Shown one piece after another: positions 20,141 to 30,147 of a stretch of DNA of 32,131 nt. Position 1 is the stretch's first letter. Every line of letters begins with the position of its first letter. The stretch lies in contig NW_003206281.1 of the NCBI RefSeq assembly GCF_000006405.1, positions 59,652 through 91,782 of the forward strand, given 5' to 3'. Made by a program: the position numbers and the translations under genes. This stretch comes from Perkinsus marinus ATCC 50983. Its lineage: Eukaryota > Perkinsozoa > Perkinsida > Perkinsidae. Below the pieces are notes generated by a model. That model was not told the DNA's origin and did not search any database. It was given only the letters and a program-made list of their open reading frames with translations.

Positions 20141-20324
20141 CCTCACGGATGCTGGCCGCAATTTTCTCTGGCCTCTTTTGCGACTTTGCCGCCGGCAAAT
20201 TGCAGGGCCGTGTTGTACGTTCGAGCTTCGAAGTGAATCGCTTCTGTTGGGTTACTGAAAGTCTGCAATTAACGCCGCACGGCCCATTCAACAACTGCCT
20301 CATGTCAGTTGTTAGACCTGTACA

Positions 20325-21857
20325 ATGCGTCCTACTGCATCCCTCGTCTACATAGTTTTTTTACCTGCTGTGGTTTGTGGCCAGGATACTGGTTATCATG
20401 TGAATATTACTGCTCCTCAGTCGACCACTACTAGTTATAATACGACTACTGCTCCTCAGTCGACCACTACTAGTTATAATACGACTACTGCTCCTCAGTC
20501 GACCACTACTAGTTATAATACGACTACTGCTCCTCAGTCGACCACTACTAGTTATAATACGACTACTGCTCCTCAGTCGACCACTACTAGTTATAATACG
20601 ACTACTGCTCCTCAGTCGACCACTACTAGTTATAATACGACTGCTGCTACTCCGTCGAACACTACTAGTTATAATACGACTGCTGCTACTCCGTCGAACA
20701 CTACTAGTTATAATACGACTACTGCTCCTCAGTCGACCACTACTAGTTATAATACGACTGCTGCTACTCCGTCGAACACTACTAGTTATTATACGACTAC
20801 TGCTACTCCGTCGACCACTACTAGTTATAATACGACTACTGCTCCTCAGTCGACCACTACTAGTTATAATACGACTGCTGCTCCTCAGTCGACCACTACT
20901 AGTTATAATACGACTGCTGCTACTCCGTCGAACACTACTAGTTATAATACGACTACTGCTCCTCAGTCGACCACTACTAGTTATAATACGACTACTGCTC
21001 CTCAGTCGACCACTACTAGTCATCATACGACCACTACTTCTACCACGACTACTACGAGAGCTTCAAACACCACGACTACTATGACTACTACGAGAGCTCC
21101 AACTACCACGACTACTACGAGAGCTCCAACTAGCACGACTACTACGAGAGCTACAACTACCACGACTACTACGAGAGCTCCAACTAGCACGACTACTACG
21201 AGAGCTACAACTACCACGACTACTACGAGAGCTCCAACTACCACCACTACTACGAGAGCTACAACTACCACGACTACTACGAGAGCTCCAACTACCACCA
21301 CTACTACGAGAGCTACAACTACCACGACTACTACGAGAGCTCCAACTACCACCACTACTACGAGAGCTACAACTACCACCACTACTACGAGAGCTACAAC
21401 TACCACGACTACTACGAGAGCTACAACTACCACGACTACTACGAGAGCTCCAACTACCACCACTACTACGAGAGCTCCAACTACCACCACTACTACGAGA
21501 GCTACAACTACCACGACTACTACGAGAGCTCCAACTACCACCACTACTACGAGAGCTACAACTACCACGACTACTACGAGAGCTCCAACTACCACCACTA
21601 CTACGAGAGCTACAACTACCACCACTACTACGAGAGCTACAACTACCACGACTACTACGAGAGCTACAACTACCACCACTACTACGAGAGCTACAACTAC
21701 CACCACTACTACGAGAGCTACAACTACCACCACTACTACGAGAGCTACAACTACCACGACTACTACGAGAGCTCCAACTAGCACGATTACTACGAGAGCT
21801 ACAACTACCACAACTACTACGAGAGCTACAACTACTGCGACTACTGCGAGAGTTTAG
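20325..21857 (+). CDS. Secreted mucin-like Thr-rich repeat protein
   Basis: A single open frame of 510 codons. Residues 1-20 form a good signal peptide (MRPTASLVYIVFLPAVVCGQ). Then come 16 tandem 13-residue units of two kinds, TAPQSTTTSYNTT and AATPSNTTSYNTT, nearly all with an N-T-T sequon for N-glycosylation and many Thr/Ser for O-glycosylation. From about residue 245 there are about 29 units of nine residues, RATTTTTTT or RAPTTTTTT, so an Arg recurs every ninth position. The stop TAG is at 21855-21857. No membrane helix or GPI-type hydrophobic tail is seen, so the product is probably released or part of a wall or coat, unless a further exon is spliced on. Repeat number is likely variable. 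Mucin-like describes composition only; no specific family is claimed. Confidence 0.75.
   Translation: MRPTASLVYIVFLPAVVCGQDTGYHVNITAPQSTTTSYNTTTAPQSTTTSYNTTTAPQSTTTSYNTTTAPQSTTTSYNTTTAPQSTTTSYNTTTAPQSTTTSYNTTAATPSNTTSYNTTAATPSNTTSYNTTTAPQSTTTSYNTTAATPSNTTSYYTTTATPSTTTSYNTTTAPQSTTTSYNTTAAPQSTTTSYNTTAATPSNTTSYNTTTAPQSTTTSYNTTTAPQSTTTSHHTTTTSTTTTTRASNTTTTMTTTRAPTTTTTTRAPTSTTTTRATTTTTTTRAPTSTTTTRATTTTTTTRAPTTTTTTRATTTTTTTRAPTTTTTTRATTTTTTTRAPTTTTTTRATTTTTTTRATTTTTTTRATTTTTTTRAPTTTTTTRAPTTTTTTRATTTTTTTRAPTTTTTTRATTTTTTTRAPTTTTTTRATTTTTTTRATTTTTTTRATTTTTTTRATTTTTTTRATTTTTTTRATTTTTTTRAPTSTITTRATTTTTTTRATTTATTARV
20409..21032 (+). repeat. 39-bp coding minisatellite, 16 units
   Basis: Each unit encodes 13 residues. 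Two unit types, one carrying gctcctcagtcgacc and the other gctactccgtcgaac, are interspersed. This indicates unequal exchange or conversion after the types diverged. Confidence 0.95.
21056..21850 (+). repeat. 27-bp coding minisatellite, about 29 units
   Basis: Each unit encodes nine residues (actacgagagct followed by Thr codons). RAP and RAT units alternate over much of the array, giving a partial 54-bp higher-order period; runs of pure RAT units occur toward the end. Confidence 0.95.
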
Positions 21858-22257
21858 AGTAAAGGATAGTCGATTACAGCAGACTATACCATGATCGCCA
21901 GCTTCATTGTAGAGCGGCTCCCTTTTCGTTGCTTAGGTGTGCAGTGCACACATAAGCAACACTTAGCGTGCACACTGTGCACGCGTACTCATGCTCATCA
22001 GATTGGTGTCACCATATTTGTACCAATCCACTTTTGTACCAAACGATTTTGGCGGTGTAAAACGGTATTCGTGTTGCACCGCTCGCTGGTCCGACAGTCG
22101 TCAAAAGTCCGACTGTCGACAGAGCTTGTACGGAGGATTGCGTTTGGGGAATCGCGGGCTGTCGGCCCGCTATAAATGCCAGTGGTGTCTAGCTCTCTAT
22201 AGTATAGAGTCTATACCGCGATGAATCGATACTTAACTCGTTGCTACCCTATTGCAA

Positions 22258-22283
22258 TGTGTGTGATAATATTATCACACACA
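22258..22283. repeat. Perfect 26-bp palindrome
   Basis: Fully self-complementary with no loop: (tg)4 ataat followed by attat (ca)4. It lies 14 bp from a longer palindrome. Confidence 0.85.
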
Positions 22284-22297
22284 ATATTCAATATTGC

Positions 22298-22338
22298 ATG
22301 GTCCCCATGTGTACTACCGTAGTACACATGGGGACCAT
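22298..22338. repeat. Perfect 41-bp palindrome
   Basis: Twenty-base arms (atggtccccatgtgtactac and its exact complement) flank one central C. It is one of the longest perfect palindromes in the window. Confidence 0.9.
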
Positions 22339-22661
22339 ACCTGAGTGCCTCTACGATTTTACCCAACCCTCCTCATCCCATGTTATCTAGGAGGCCTATG
22401 TTTCCACAGTGTTCACAATGTGAACTTTACATTCTTCCTCACCATATTACATAGGTTAATCGTAGGCTTACTAGAGTTTGAATGTGAGTAATTCGAATCA
22501 GTGTAAAAATATTTGAGGGGAGTTAGACTTTCGGAACTCTCCTCTGAAGAGCGTGAGACCTTCGAGATTTGCCTCTGAAGAGAGAAACCATCGGGCTCGC
22601 TTTTGATGAGCGAGCAGTAAAGTCTACAATTCGAATATGACCGTGAGAAATGAGCGGTGAA

Positions 22662-23631
22662 AGCTTCTTTAGCGTGTTGCTTTGCAAGGGCACATCTGAA
22701 CCGTGATCTGTACGTCACCTGTCATAAGTCACATGTACGCGTCTTACCTAAAATGACATGCGCTATTTACATGAGACGCGACAGATGAGACGAGACAGTT
22801 CAAATAGACTCGTGCAAGTCAGCACTTGAACCACTTTGCGCATCATTTATTATTGAAAAATGACCGGTGCCGGGTTCGAACCAGAGACCTCATCCACTGA
22901 GGTCCTTGAGGGAGAGAGGATGAACCCATCTCCATATGAAAGACCAGTACAAGGGTAAAAATGATTAGTATGCTCACACTGATCGTGGACTGCGTTATCG
23001 GGGGTTCGCGATGGCAATCCTAGAGAACCATGGCTGAACCCGTCATTCATGAGCGAAATATCCACGATTCGGCGATACCATGATTAACCCATCTCCATAT
23101 GCGCGACCAGTACAAGGGTAATGATAACTAGTATGCTCACACTCATCGTAGGCTGTGTTATCGGGGGTTCGCGATGGCGATCCTAGAGAACTTCCTCCTC
23201 CCTTACTCAACAACACTCCGGGGTAATCACCACCGAGAACCTTGTGTATTCAGAGTTCGCAAGAACTATGTAACGCCCGAATACATCCGATGTAGACTCT
23301 TACTCTACCCCAACTCAACAACACTCCGGGGTACCTACCACCACCAGAATCTTGTGTATTAGCAGGAGCATGAGGTAGTAGGACTCGAATAGCCTTTCGG
23401 TATATCCCCGCCGAAGCACTAGGGGTCGTTTCAGGCAAGGAAGCAATTTGGGGACGCAGAAGAAAAAAAGGGGGAAGCGAAGAAATTTAGGGGCGAGGGA
23501 AAGAAAATTTGGGGCGAGGAAAAGTAGATACCGACGGTTTTTACCTATCTGGTGTCACCTACACTTCTATGTTGGGTTCTACAGTCCCCTCACAGCTTGG
23601 ATAGTATCCAAGCAACACGCTAAAGAGGCTT
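22662..23631. repeat. Segment bounded by 22-bp inverted termini, with internal duplications
   Basis: The left sequence aagcttctttagcgtgttgc (from 22662) matches the reverse complement of 23610-23631 with one mismatch over 22 bp. Inside, 22917-23029 is duplicated at 23081-23193 (shared gcgatggc, gttatcgggggttcgcg). A block around actcaacaacactccggggt recurs at 23205-23250 and 23311-23359. A tRNA B-box-like word (gggttcgaacc) occurs at about 22871. It could be a non-autonomous element, but no target duplication was found and no transposase is present. Confidence 0.4.
22917..23193. repeat. Tandem duplication of about 113 bp (two copies, period about 164)
   Basis: Copies at 22917-23029 and 23081-23193 share aacccatctccatatg, gaccagtacaagggtaa, agtatgctcacactgatcgt-like sequence and gggggttcgcgatggc, with scattered differences. 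Confidence 0.85.
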
Positions 23632-24049
23632 GGCATTGAAGATGGCCCGGAATGCTCTATTTGAACAATGATATGTAGGAGCTAGGCCTCTAGAATAGCC
23701 TGGAATGCTCTTTTTAAACAATGAGGTGTAGCATCGCTAATATAATCATCGCTCGATCCTGTCACTGATCGCACATTTCCAGCAGAGGTTGCGCTAGAAA
23801 TCCCAGTGTAACGGGGTGGATTGCAAACAGACGAGGCGTGGGATTGAACAGCAGATGAAGGAGGTAGAGATGCTACACCTTTGGCTAGCCGGGAGAAATA
23901 GATTTCGCGATAGTTTGACGATCGCGACGTTCGGGCAAGGCGGATAGAGCGTGTTCAAGTTCCTCAAGTTGAACACGGTGTAAAGCCCAACATCAACGTC
24001 TAGAAAGTCGGCTAACGTTTGTTCCCCATTCAGAGTAGAAGGAGCGAGC
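23632..24049. other. No gene; short tandem duplication
   Basis: Two diverged copies of about 40 bp (landmark ggaatgctct...aaacaatga) lie at 23640-23680 and 23692-23732. The rest, up to the LTR target site, shows nothing recognisable. Confidence 0.5.
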
Positions 24050-24053
24050 TAAC
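24050..24053. repeat. Target-site duplication (taac), left
   Basis: The same four bases follow the right LTR at 30711-30714. This fits integration of the retrotransposon with a 4-bp stagger. Confidence 0.75.
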
Positions 24054-24616
24054 TGTGTCGGACGTCCCGTCCGAGATAGGCCCACCAATGGCCAGTAAGA
24101 AGCTGATAGATGAACTAGTACTATTGATACCCCCTCTTTTTGATCGACTATTCAACAGCCCAACTGTGGTTTGCTGATTTCGCTCGGATTACATGCAATT
24201 AGTGATTTCCCATATTGAAACGGCTGAAACGGTTGTCTCCTTTTTGATCCGAAGAAGAGATTAGAATTAGAGTCATTACTTGTGATTCGTGATATTCTCG
24301 TGAGATTTGCCTACTGTGCCTTCCTTGGTTACAGTAGATCTCTAGACTATCAAGCGTTTCGACTAGCCCCTTTCGTAACTGGTTCTTCTAGTTGCGTTTC
24401 CTTCGAGTTGGAGTCACGGCATTCAACCTCGAAGTATTGACGAACGTGTCGTATTTGCTCTCTCTTGAGCCTTCAACAGTTTACAGGTACTTCCTTGCCT
24501 ACCTCTAGGCTCAACCCTTTGCGACACATCTGCTGCCGTCCGACTACTGTGTGTTTGATTTACATCCACTTGAACCACAACCTTTGAGAACCTCCCCACA
24601 CATAGTATTCGACGCA
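24054..24616 (+). repeat. 5' LTR
   Basis: 563 bp, starting tgtgtcggacgtcccgtccg and ending cgacgca; equal in length to the 3' LTR. The long open frame begins 26 bases after it. Confidence 0.93.
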
Positions 24617-24642
24617 TCTACCGGGATCCATATACTGCTACT

Positions 24643-27600
24643 ATGGCTCCTAGATCGACTAAGAATAGCAACAAGGCCGATGGTTCTTCCAGCAGGGAGA
24701 TATCTACTCTCCATGAGGAAGCCGAAGCCGCCCACATTGACCGAGAGGAGTTACCTGTTGATGATCAGCGACAGCCTGACGGTGGAGCACCCATGCATGT
24801 TCGTTCAGCAGCAACGAATGAGGGGAACACCGAAGCCATCAATGTCGGTACTGCCTTGAAGAGCACCTCTCCTGATGACACTGATGACAATCTTGCACAT
24901 GGCGATAGCCCCTTTGATGACCCCTTCACAGCAGCTGAAGACGGGGGCTATGTCACTCCCTTTGAAGATGATTATGACGACCTACCTCAACAGCACGAGG
25001 AGGTGAAGAGCTTGAAGACACAGAAGCGTGAGGGTACCACCGAGGTCATGACTGAGGCCAGAGCTGCCACTAGACTACCGGTACAGCAATCACGTATGCC
25101 CTTGACTAGAAGACCTGATGATTTGAAGTCCCAGACTGGGACTAGTCCCCCCCTTGTAGGCGACCACGCTGGTCCGACAAGGAGATTGCAATCTGAACAT
25201 ATTGATCGACCTGGTGCCCAACCAGCTGACTATTATGACTACCCCTCTCGACGTCGAGCTGCAAATTGGTACGATGATGGTGTCTATGCTGACGGTGACC
25301 ACACTACCTCTAGATCGAGCAGATGGAGCGACGCTGAGTGGGACGATTGGCAAGAAAATCAAGACCGACAGAAGATCTCCAAGGTCATCTCTGATGTTGA
25401 ATGGATGACTCCCGTGCTTGGGAAAGGCAAGTACTGGGACGGTTCAGTTGATGGCCCTGACAGCATTGCCTTGAGCGAGTTCCGGTATAAGCTAACTAAT
25501 AGCCCTGACTACGAGTACCAGAACGAGTGCTGCAAATATTTTATTGTCAGACGAAACCTTTCTGACAGTATAAGAAAACTGGTTGATGTCTACGAGCACA
25601 ACAGCGACTTACAGCCTGCCAGCTATCATCAACCCTATCGCCCGAATAGCCGATATTGGTCTGATCGACGAAAGCAGCTATGGACGTATCTTACTACGGT
25701 ATTCGGTGACTCTGATGGTGGATTCTTAGAAACTCAATGGATCAACATGTACCTCAAGAAGACTGAGCGGTTCATTGACTTCTACGCCACACATGAATCT
25801 ATTGCTAAGGAGTTGGCTCGCACGAGAGGATATAAGACCCTGACTGAGCAGGAGAAGAGGAGCCATTTCTACAATTGCTTACCCCCTAAATTGAAGGTTC
25901 ACTTGGACGAGCAAGGTTACTGGACCCCCGGTGCGGTTGGTTATGCTAAATTGGTGGTTTTGGCTCAGAGTTGGTGTAGGGTACACTGGGACAAGTCTGT
26001 CTCCGTTAACCATGTGGACGTAACTGATGCTACTACTGATGACAAGGTTGCCAGAGAGATGCCTTCTGACCCACCTAAGCGCTTTGCACAACGAACTCGA
26101 CCAGGAGAAGGACAATCTGCGTTCTATGCTGCTAGGCTGAGAGTTCGAGAAGACGAGACGATTCTCAATGACCCGAGAAATAAAGAGATATTGCAAGCTT
26201 CATGCGGAAGATGTCTAGACAACTCCGGTACTCACAAGGCCGATACATGCTGTGCTACTATGAAGTACAAAGAGGACCGATGCAAGTTCTGTGGCCTGTT
26301 TCACAGTATCAAGTCGAAGTGTCCTGAGAAATATGACTCCTATCAAAAGAAGTGCTCTCGCTGTGGACGTGTAAACCATGGCACTATGGCTTGCTTTAGC
26401 AACAACCCTACGGTTCAAGGCCTCTCGGTGGTTCTTATTGATAACCCAGGCATGGGTACTAGCCACTTCATCGACTTCGAGATCAACGACTGTCAGAAAC
26501 CATTACGAGCATTATTGGATAGCGGAGCTGCCATGAGCGTTATCCACGAGGCCGAATTGACGAAGATTCCTGATGTTGTTATACAACCCACCGACTTGGT
26601 GGTGCGTACTGCTGATGGAGGAAGCCCAAAAGTAACAGGTATCGTCCGGAACCTGAAGCTGACTTTCGCCGACGATACAGTGGTCTACGAGAGCTTTGTT
26701 GTGGTCGACACTCCACTATCCCATGCTATTTTGCTGAGTACGAATGCCTTACGAGGAGTCGGAGCTGTCTGGTTTATGACTGATAAGGATAATCTGATGT
26801 TGCTTGGAGGAGACGCCAAGTCCTTCATCGCTGCACAGAGACGACACCGTGCTGCCAGGACCTACTCACCACAGCCCATTGACTATGGTGTCGTTGAGAT
26901 CTGTGACTTGGTTGTTGAGCCCCCTAAACCAGGAGCCCCTCGTAAAGATGCCTATACTTCTATGACTTCCATCCCCAACGACGTGATGGAAGAGATGATC
27001 ATTAGCAGTTATCCACAGACTGAGGACGATGACGACCTCATGAACAAAAAAGGCCTCACCGCTGACCAGAAGGTGCAACAGACGAAGATTGCACAAGCCA
27101 AAGACATTGCTACTGAAGACACGAAGCCCTTCAAGTGGAAATTGTTACCTTCAACGCCGAAGAGCCGGCTGGGACGTTTCTGTTTGGATGTGCCCTGGAT
27201 TGATGATCGACGACCTGATGGTAGACTAAACGGCATGGCCATACAGCGAGCTATTGCCACTGACTCAAGACTACGTGATAAAGAACGTGCTGCCTATCTG
27301 GAGGTTATCAAGTCACTATATGATGAAGGTTATGTTCGACACGAGAGGCGTGACAACATCGAGCACTTGATACCGAGCTTCCCTGTGGTGAGACCTGATC
27401 ATGCCACTACTAAGGTGCGATTGGTTACTGATGGAAGCACTGGCCTAAATCCTCTATGTCGAGATGGACCTATTATGAACGATGACCGACTCGGTATGAC
27501 CCTTATGAGCAACCTCCATCTATTTAGACTGAGTCCGTACGTGATCCTAGATGACCTTCGACGTGCTTTCTATCAAGTCAAGATTGATCCCGAGAACGAA

Positions 27601-30051
27601 CCCTACTTTGGGATGGCTAACAAGTACGGCTCTGAGATGCTATACGGTGTATGGACGGCCATGGGTTTCGGAAGCAACTACGCTCCGAGTGCTCTTGGAC
27701 AAGTGCTGACTACCATCATTGAATTGAACGACTTTCACCACTCGGACGACCAAGATGTCTCGATCCTCGGCGAGGTGGCCCTACAAGTCTTGGATGACTA
27801 CAACCTAGCCATCAACCACGCTACCATAGCTGATGAAACACCTCCGATCGAGGTTGACCATAAGATTATTGCTTCTAATGATGCCGCCCAGTCCGACGAT
27901 ACTACACTCCGTTCACATGTAAGCATCTATGTCGACGACGTGCAGTCCAGAGGGGATACTGTTCCTCAAGTCGAGAGTATTGCCCGCAAGGTCATGGGTG
28001 GACTCCGAGACCATGGGTTCGAAGACAATCCAAAGAAGAGGATGAAGAGTTGGTTGTCTCACGAAGGCCACTACTTGGGCTACGGTGTGAAGGACGATTA
28101 TATGTTCGTCGACTATCGACCTGACCTAAAGCTACTCGAGAAGAAGGGAAGAGATTTGACTCGACGAGAAGCCTTTCGCCTGATTATGGCCTACTATGAC
28201 CCTATCGGTTTAGGAGTTGAATTTGCTGGACGTCTACGATATCTAGGACGACAATGCTACCAACATTCCACTTCGTGGGATGCTAAGATCAATGAATTGG
28301 GATCCATGGGTATAACAGTAGAAGTCAGACACATCAACGGTGACAAGAACCCGGCTGATGGCCCTAGCAGACCCCATGGAAATGACGCCCCCTCCCCAAT
28401 GACCAGAACTGAAGTCCAGCATGCTGTTGCTACTGCTTCTATTGCTACCCTGGACGTTGTCTTCGACCCCCATCTGACTGATGAGAAAGATGATCTGCAA
28501 GCTGTGGATGGAAATCCACCTATATGCAAAGTGAACGTGATCGACATTGAGCATTTCTTTGAAGACGAAGAGATCAAGCATTTACAAGATGCTGATGGGA
28601 GGTTGTCGACTATTAAGGCTACTCTAAGAAATGTGCCCCTAAATGAGAGGCCAAATGGTATGAGAATGTATTGCCTCGATGAGAACAACGTCCTGTACTT
28701 CACCGGTATCACCTCCATAGTCGACAAATCAAGAACGGTGACCCCGTTGCCTGTGATACCGAGATGCCCGAAGGTACAAGAATGTCTACTTACACTACAT
28801 GAAGGAGAAGGCCATGTTGGAGCTGCCAAGCTACTTGCTATCTATCAACAATGGTATTTCACCCCCAAGGTGCGACAAGTACTACGACGCCTGCTACAGT
28901 CCTGTCCCGTATGTCAACGTACAAGGGAAAGAGCCTGTACTCGTCGAGCAGGAGGAGTTGTTCGACCTCCTGGACTACACTTTGGTGTTGGCAGTTGCTA
29001 TATACTAGATCTACAAGGCCCTTTTCTCGAGTGTGACGATGATCCTGACGTCCCACAGAAGAAGTGGGGCTTGACTATGACTGATCCAGTGTCCTTCCAT
29101 GTGTTATTCGATGTCCTCGACAACCCGAGCACTGGTGCCGTGATTGACTCGGTTCACAAGATTATTGCTATGAATGGCATTCCTCAGGCCGTTGTCATGG
29201 ACCCGGGAAGTTGCTTTACTTCCAGTGATTTTAAGATGTACCTCAAGTCCCAAGCTATTGCCTATACCTACCTACCACGAGATGCTCAACATCTTGGAGG
29301 CTTTCATGAACGAGTACATGGGACTATATTGCAACAAGTGAGGAGTCGGTTGACGAGAGCTGAGCTGCAGGATGAGCCCATAACCTTCTTAACTATCTAT
29401 AGTGAAGCTGTGGCTAGTGTGAACCGTCTCCCATTGACCGACTTTGGAGGACTAACCCCCTTCGAATTATATCATGGACGACGCCCTCGTTATTTTGCTG
29501 GTTCCTGCACTGGTGAGGATGCTAGACTAGGTCAACAACTTATTGATGAATGGTTGCCCGGCCTACGACGTGATGAACTAGATGTTCTAGAGTCTGACCT
29601 ACAAATGCTATGCGAAGAAATCTATGAGCGACGATGCCAAAGTATGACTGACTACTTCGACCTCTGGAAGGAGCGAAATGATAGAGTTCGTCAGAGGATG
29701 CAACGAGCTGCCCAACAGCGAGGCCCTGATCCGACTATTGATGTAGACGACAAAGTCCTTAGGTTCCGTACAAGGAGCCACAAGCAAGAGAGTGGTTGGC
29801 AGGGTCCCTATATTGTCACTTGGAAGAATCAAGATGGTACACTTTATAGATTGAAGGGCGAAGATGGTACCTCTCTACCTTATGTCGAAGGACGATTCAA
29901 TCTACGCAAGTATTATGAACGAGACGAGCAAGATGATCTACCTCCGTATGATTCCTACGATGAAAATGGTGTAATCCCACCGGATGATGTCGAGGTCGAG
30001 CACGACGGCGAACTCGAAGATGCCGACGTTACCAACCAAGACCAGTATTGA
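24643..30051 (+). CDS. Retrotransposon Gag-Pol polyprotein
   Basis: A frame of 1,802 codons belonging to the LTR element. Approximate parts: a polar, acidic N-terminus (1-220); a Gag-like region (about 230-480); Cys/His zinc-knuckle region (about 520-585, including CSRCGRVNHGTMACF of CCHC type). Then come an aspartic protease (LLDSGAAMSVI, about 624) and the reverse transcriptase, with ILDDLRRAFYQVKI (about 968) and the YVDD active site (about 1095). The integrase follows, with an HHCC zinc domain (HEGEGH...CPVC, about 1386-1425) and catalytic Asp, Asp and Glu in LDLQGPF, VVMDPGSCF and HLGGFHERVHG. A C-terminal integrase tail (GWQGPYIVTWKN) ends it. Gag and Pol are in one frame, so processing by the protease is expected. 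Confidence 0.92.
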   Translation: MAPRSTKNSNKADGSSSREISTLHEEAEAAHIDREELPVDDQRQPDGGAPMHVRSAATNEGNTEAINVGTALKSTSPDDTDDNLAHGDSPFDDPFTAAEDGGYVTPFEDDYDDLPQQHEEVKSLKTQKREGTTEVMTEARAATRLPVQQSRMPLTRRPDDLKSQTGTSPPLVGDHAGPTRRLQSEHIDRPGAQPADYYDYPSRRRAANWYDDGVYADGDHTTSRSSRWSDAEWDDWQENQDRQKISKVISDVEWMTPVLGKGKYWDGSVDGPDSIALSEFRYKLTNSPDYEYQNECCKYFIVRRNLSDSIRKLVDVYEHNSDLQPASYHQPYRPNSRYWSDRRKQLWTYLTTVFGDSDGGFLETQWINMYLKKTERFIDFYATHESIAKELARTRGYKTLTEQEKRSHFYNCLPPKLKVHLDEQGYWTPGAVGYAKLVVLAQSWCRVHWDKSVSVNHVDVTDATTDDKVAREMPSDPPKRFAQRTRPGEGQSAFYAARLRVREDETILNDPRNKEILQASCGRCLDNSGTHKADTCCATMKYKEDRCKFCGLFHSIKSKCPEKYDSYQKKCSRCGRVNHGTMACFSNNPTVQGLSVVLIDNPGMGTSHFIDFEINDCQKPLRALLDSGAAMSVIHEAELTKIPDVVIQPTDLVVRTADGGSPKVTGIVRNLKLTFADDTVVYESFVVVDTPLSHAILLSTNALRGVGAVWFMTDKDNLMLLGGDAKSFIAAQRRHRAARTYSPQPIDYGVVEICDLVVEPPKPGAPRKDAYTSMTSIPNDVMEEMIISSYPQTEDDDDLMNKKGLTADQKVQQTKIAQAKDIATEDTKPFKWKLLPSTPKSRLGRFCLDVPWIDDRRPDGRLNGMAIQRAIATDSRLRDKERAAYLEVIKSLYDEGYVRHERRDNIEHLIPSFPVVRPDHATTKVRLVTDGSTGLNPLCRDGPIMNDDRLGMTLMSNLHLFRLSPYVILDDLRRAFYQVKIDPENEPYFGMANKYGSEMLYGVWTAMGFGSNYAPSALGQVLTTIIELNDFHHSDDQDVSILGEVALQVLDDYNLAINHATIADETPPIEVDHKIIASNDAAQSDDTTLRSHVSIYVDDVQSRGDTVPQVESIARKVMGGLRDHGFEDNPKKRMKSWLSHEGHYLGYGVKDDYMFVDYRPDLKLLEKKGRDLTRREAFRLIMAYYDPIGLGVEFAGRLRYLGRQCYQHSTSWDAKINELGSMGITVEVRHINGDKNPADGPSRPHGNDAPSPMTRTEVQHAVATASIATLDVVFDPHLTDEKDDLQAVDGNPPICKVNVIDIEHFFEDEEIKHLQDADGRLSTIKATLRNVPLNERPNGMRMYCLDENNVLYFTGITSIVDKSRTVTPLPVIPRCPKVQECLLTLHEGEGHVGAAKLLAIYQQWYFTPKVRQVLRRLLQSCPVCQRTRERACTRRAGGVVRPPGLHFGVGSCYILDLQGPFLECDDDPDVPQKKWGLTMTDPVSFHVLFDVLDNPSTGAVIDSVHKIIAMNGIPQAVVMDPGSCFTSSDFKMYLKSQAIAYTYLPRDAQHLGGFHERVHGTILQQVRSRLTRAELQDEPITFLTIYSEAVASVNRLPLTDFGGLTPFELYHGRRPRYFAGSCTGEDARLGQQLIDEWLPGLRRDELDVLESDLQMLCEEIYERRCQSMTDYFDLWKERNDRVRQRMQRAAQQRGPDPTIDVDDKVLRFRTRSHKQESGWQGPYIVTWKNQDGTLYRLKGEDGTSLPYVEGRFNLRKYYERDEQDDLPPYDSYDENGVIPPDDVEVEHDGELEDADVTNQDQY

Positions 30052-30147
30052 TATTAAATTAAGAGTATGATATGATTAAGTGCGGGATCTTAAATCCCAG
30101 GTATATGGTATGATTAAATGTGGGATCCTAAATCCCAGGTTCTATGG

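Larger units (their letters stand above)
21858..22661. other. No gene recognised; hairpin-rich flank of the mucin-like gene
   Basis: Contains a near-perfect inverted repeat around 21929-21962 (gttgcttaggtgtgca with one mismatch), a second at cgtgcacactgtgcacg, and cgacagtcg...cgactgtcg near 22092-22117. The two long palindromes at 22258 and 22298 are listed separately. Open frames are not convincing. Confidence 0.5.

Noticed and set aside
20361-21811. Long minus-strand open frames (221 and 262 codons) opposite the Thr-rich gene
   Set aside because: They follow from 39-bp and 27-bp repeats being multiples of three; translations are simple repeats (SSGRLRSSSRII, VVVVALVV) without a start context or domain.
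22855-22900. Possible tRNA gene around gggttcgaacc
   Set aside because: Only the T-loop-like part and one hairpin are present; no complete cloverleaf or matching acceptor stem on either strand.
28257-28829. 190-codon minus-strand frame inside the retrotransposon
   Set aside because: Shadow of the Gag-Pol frame on the other strand; no domain or start context.
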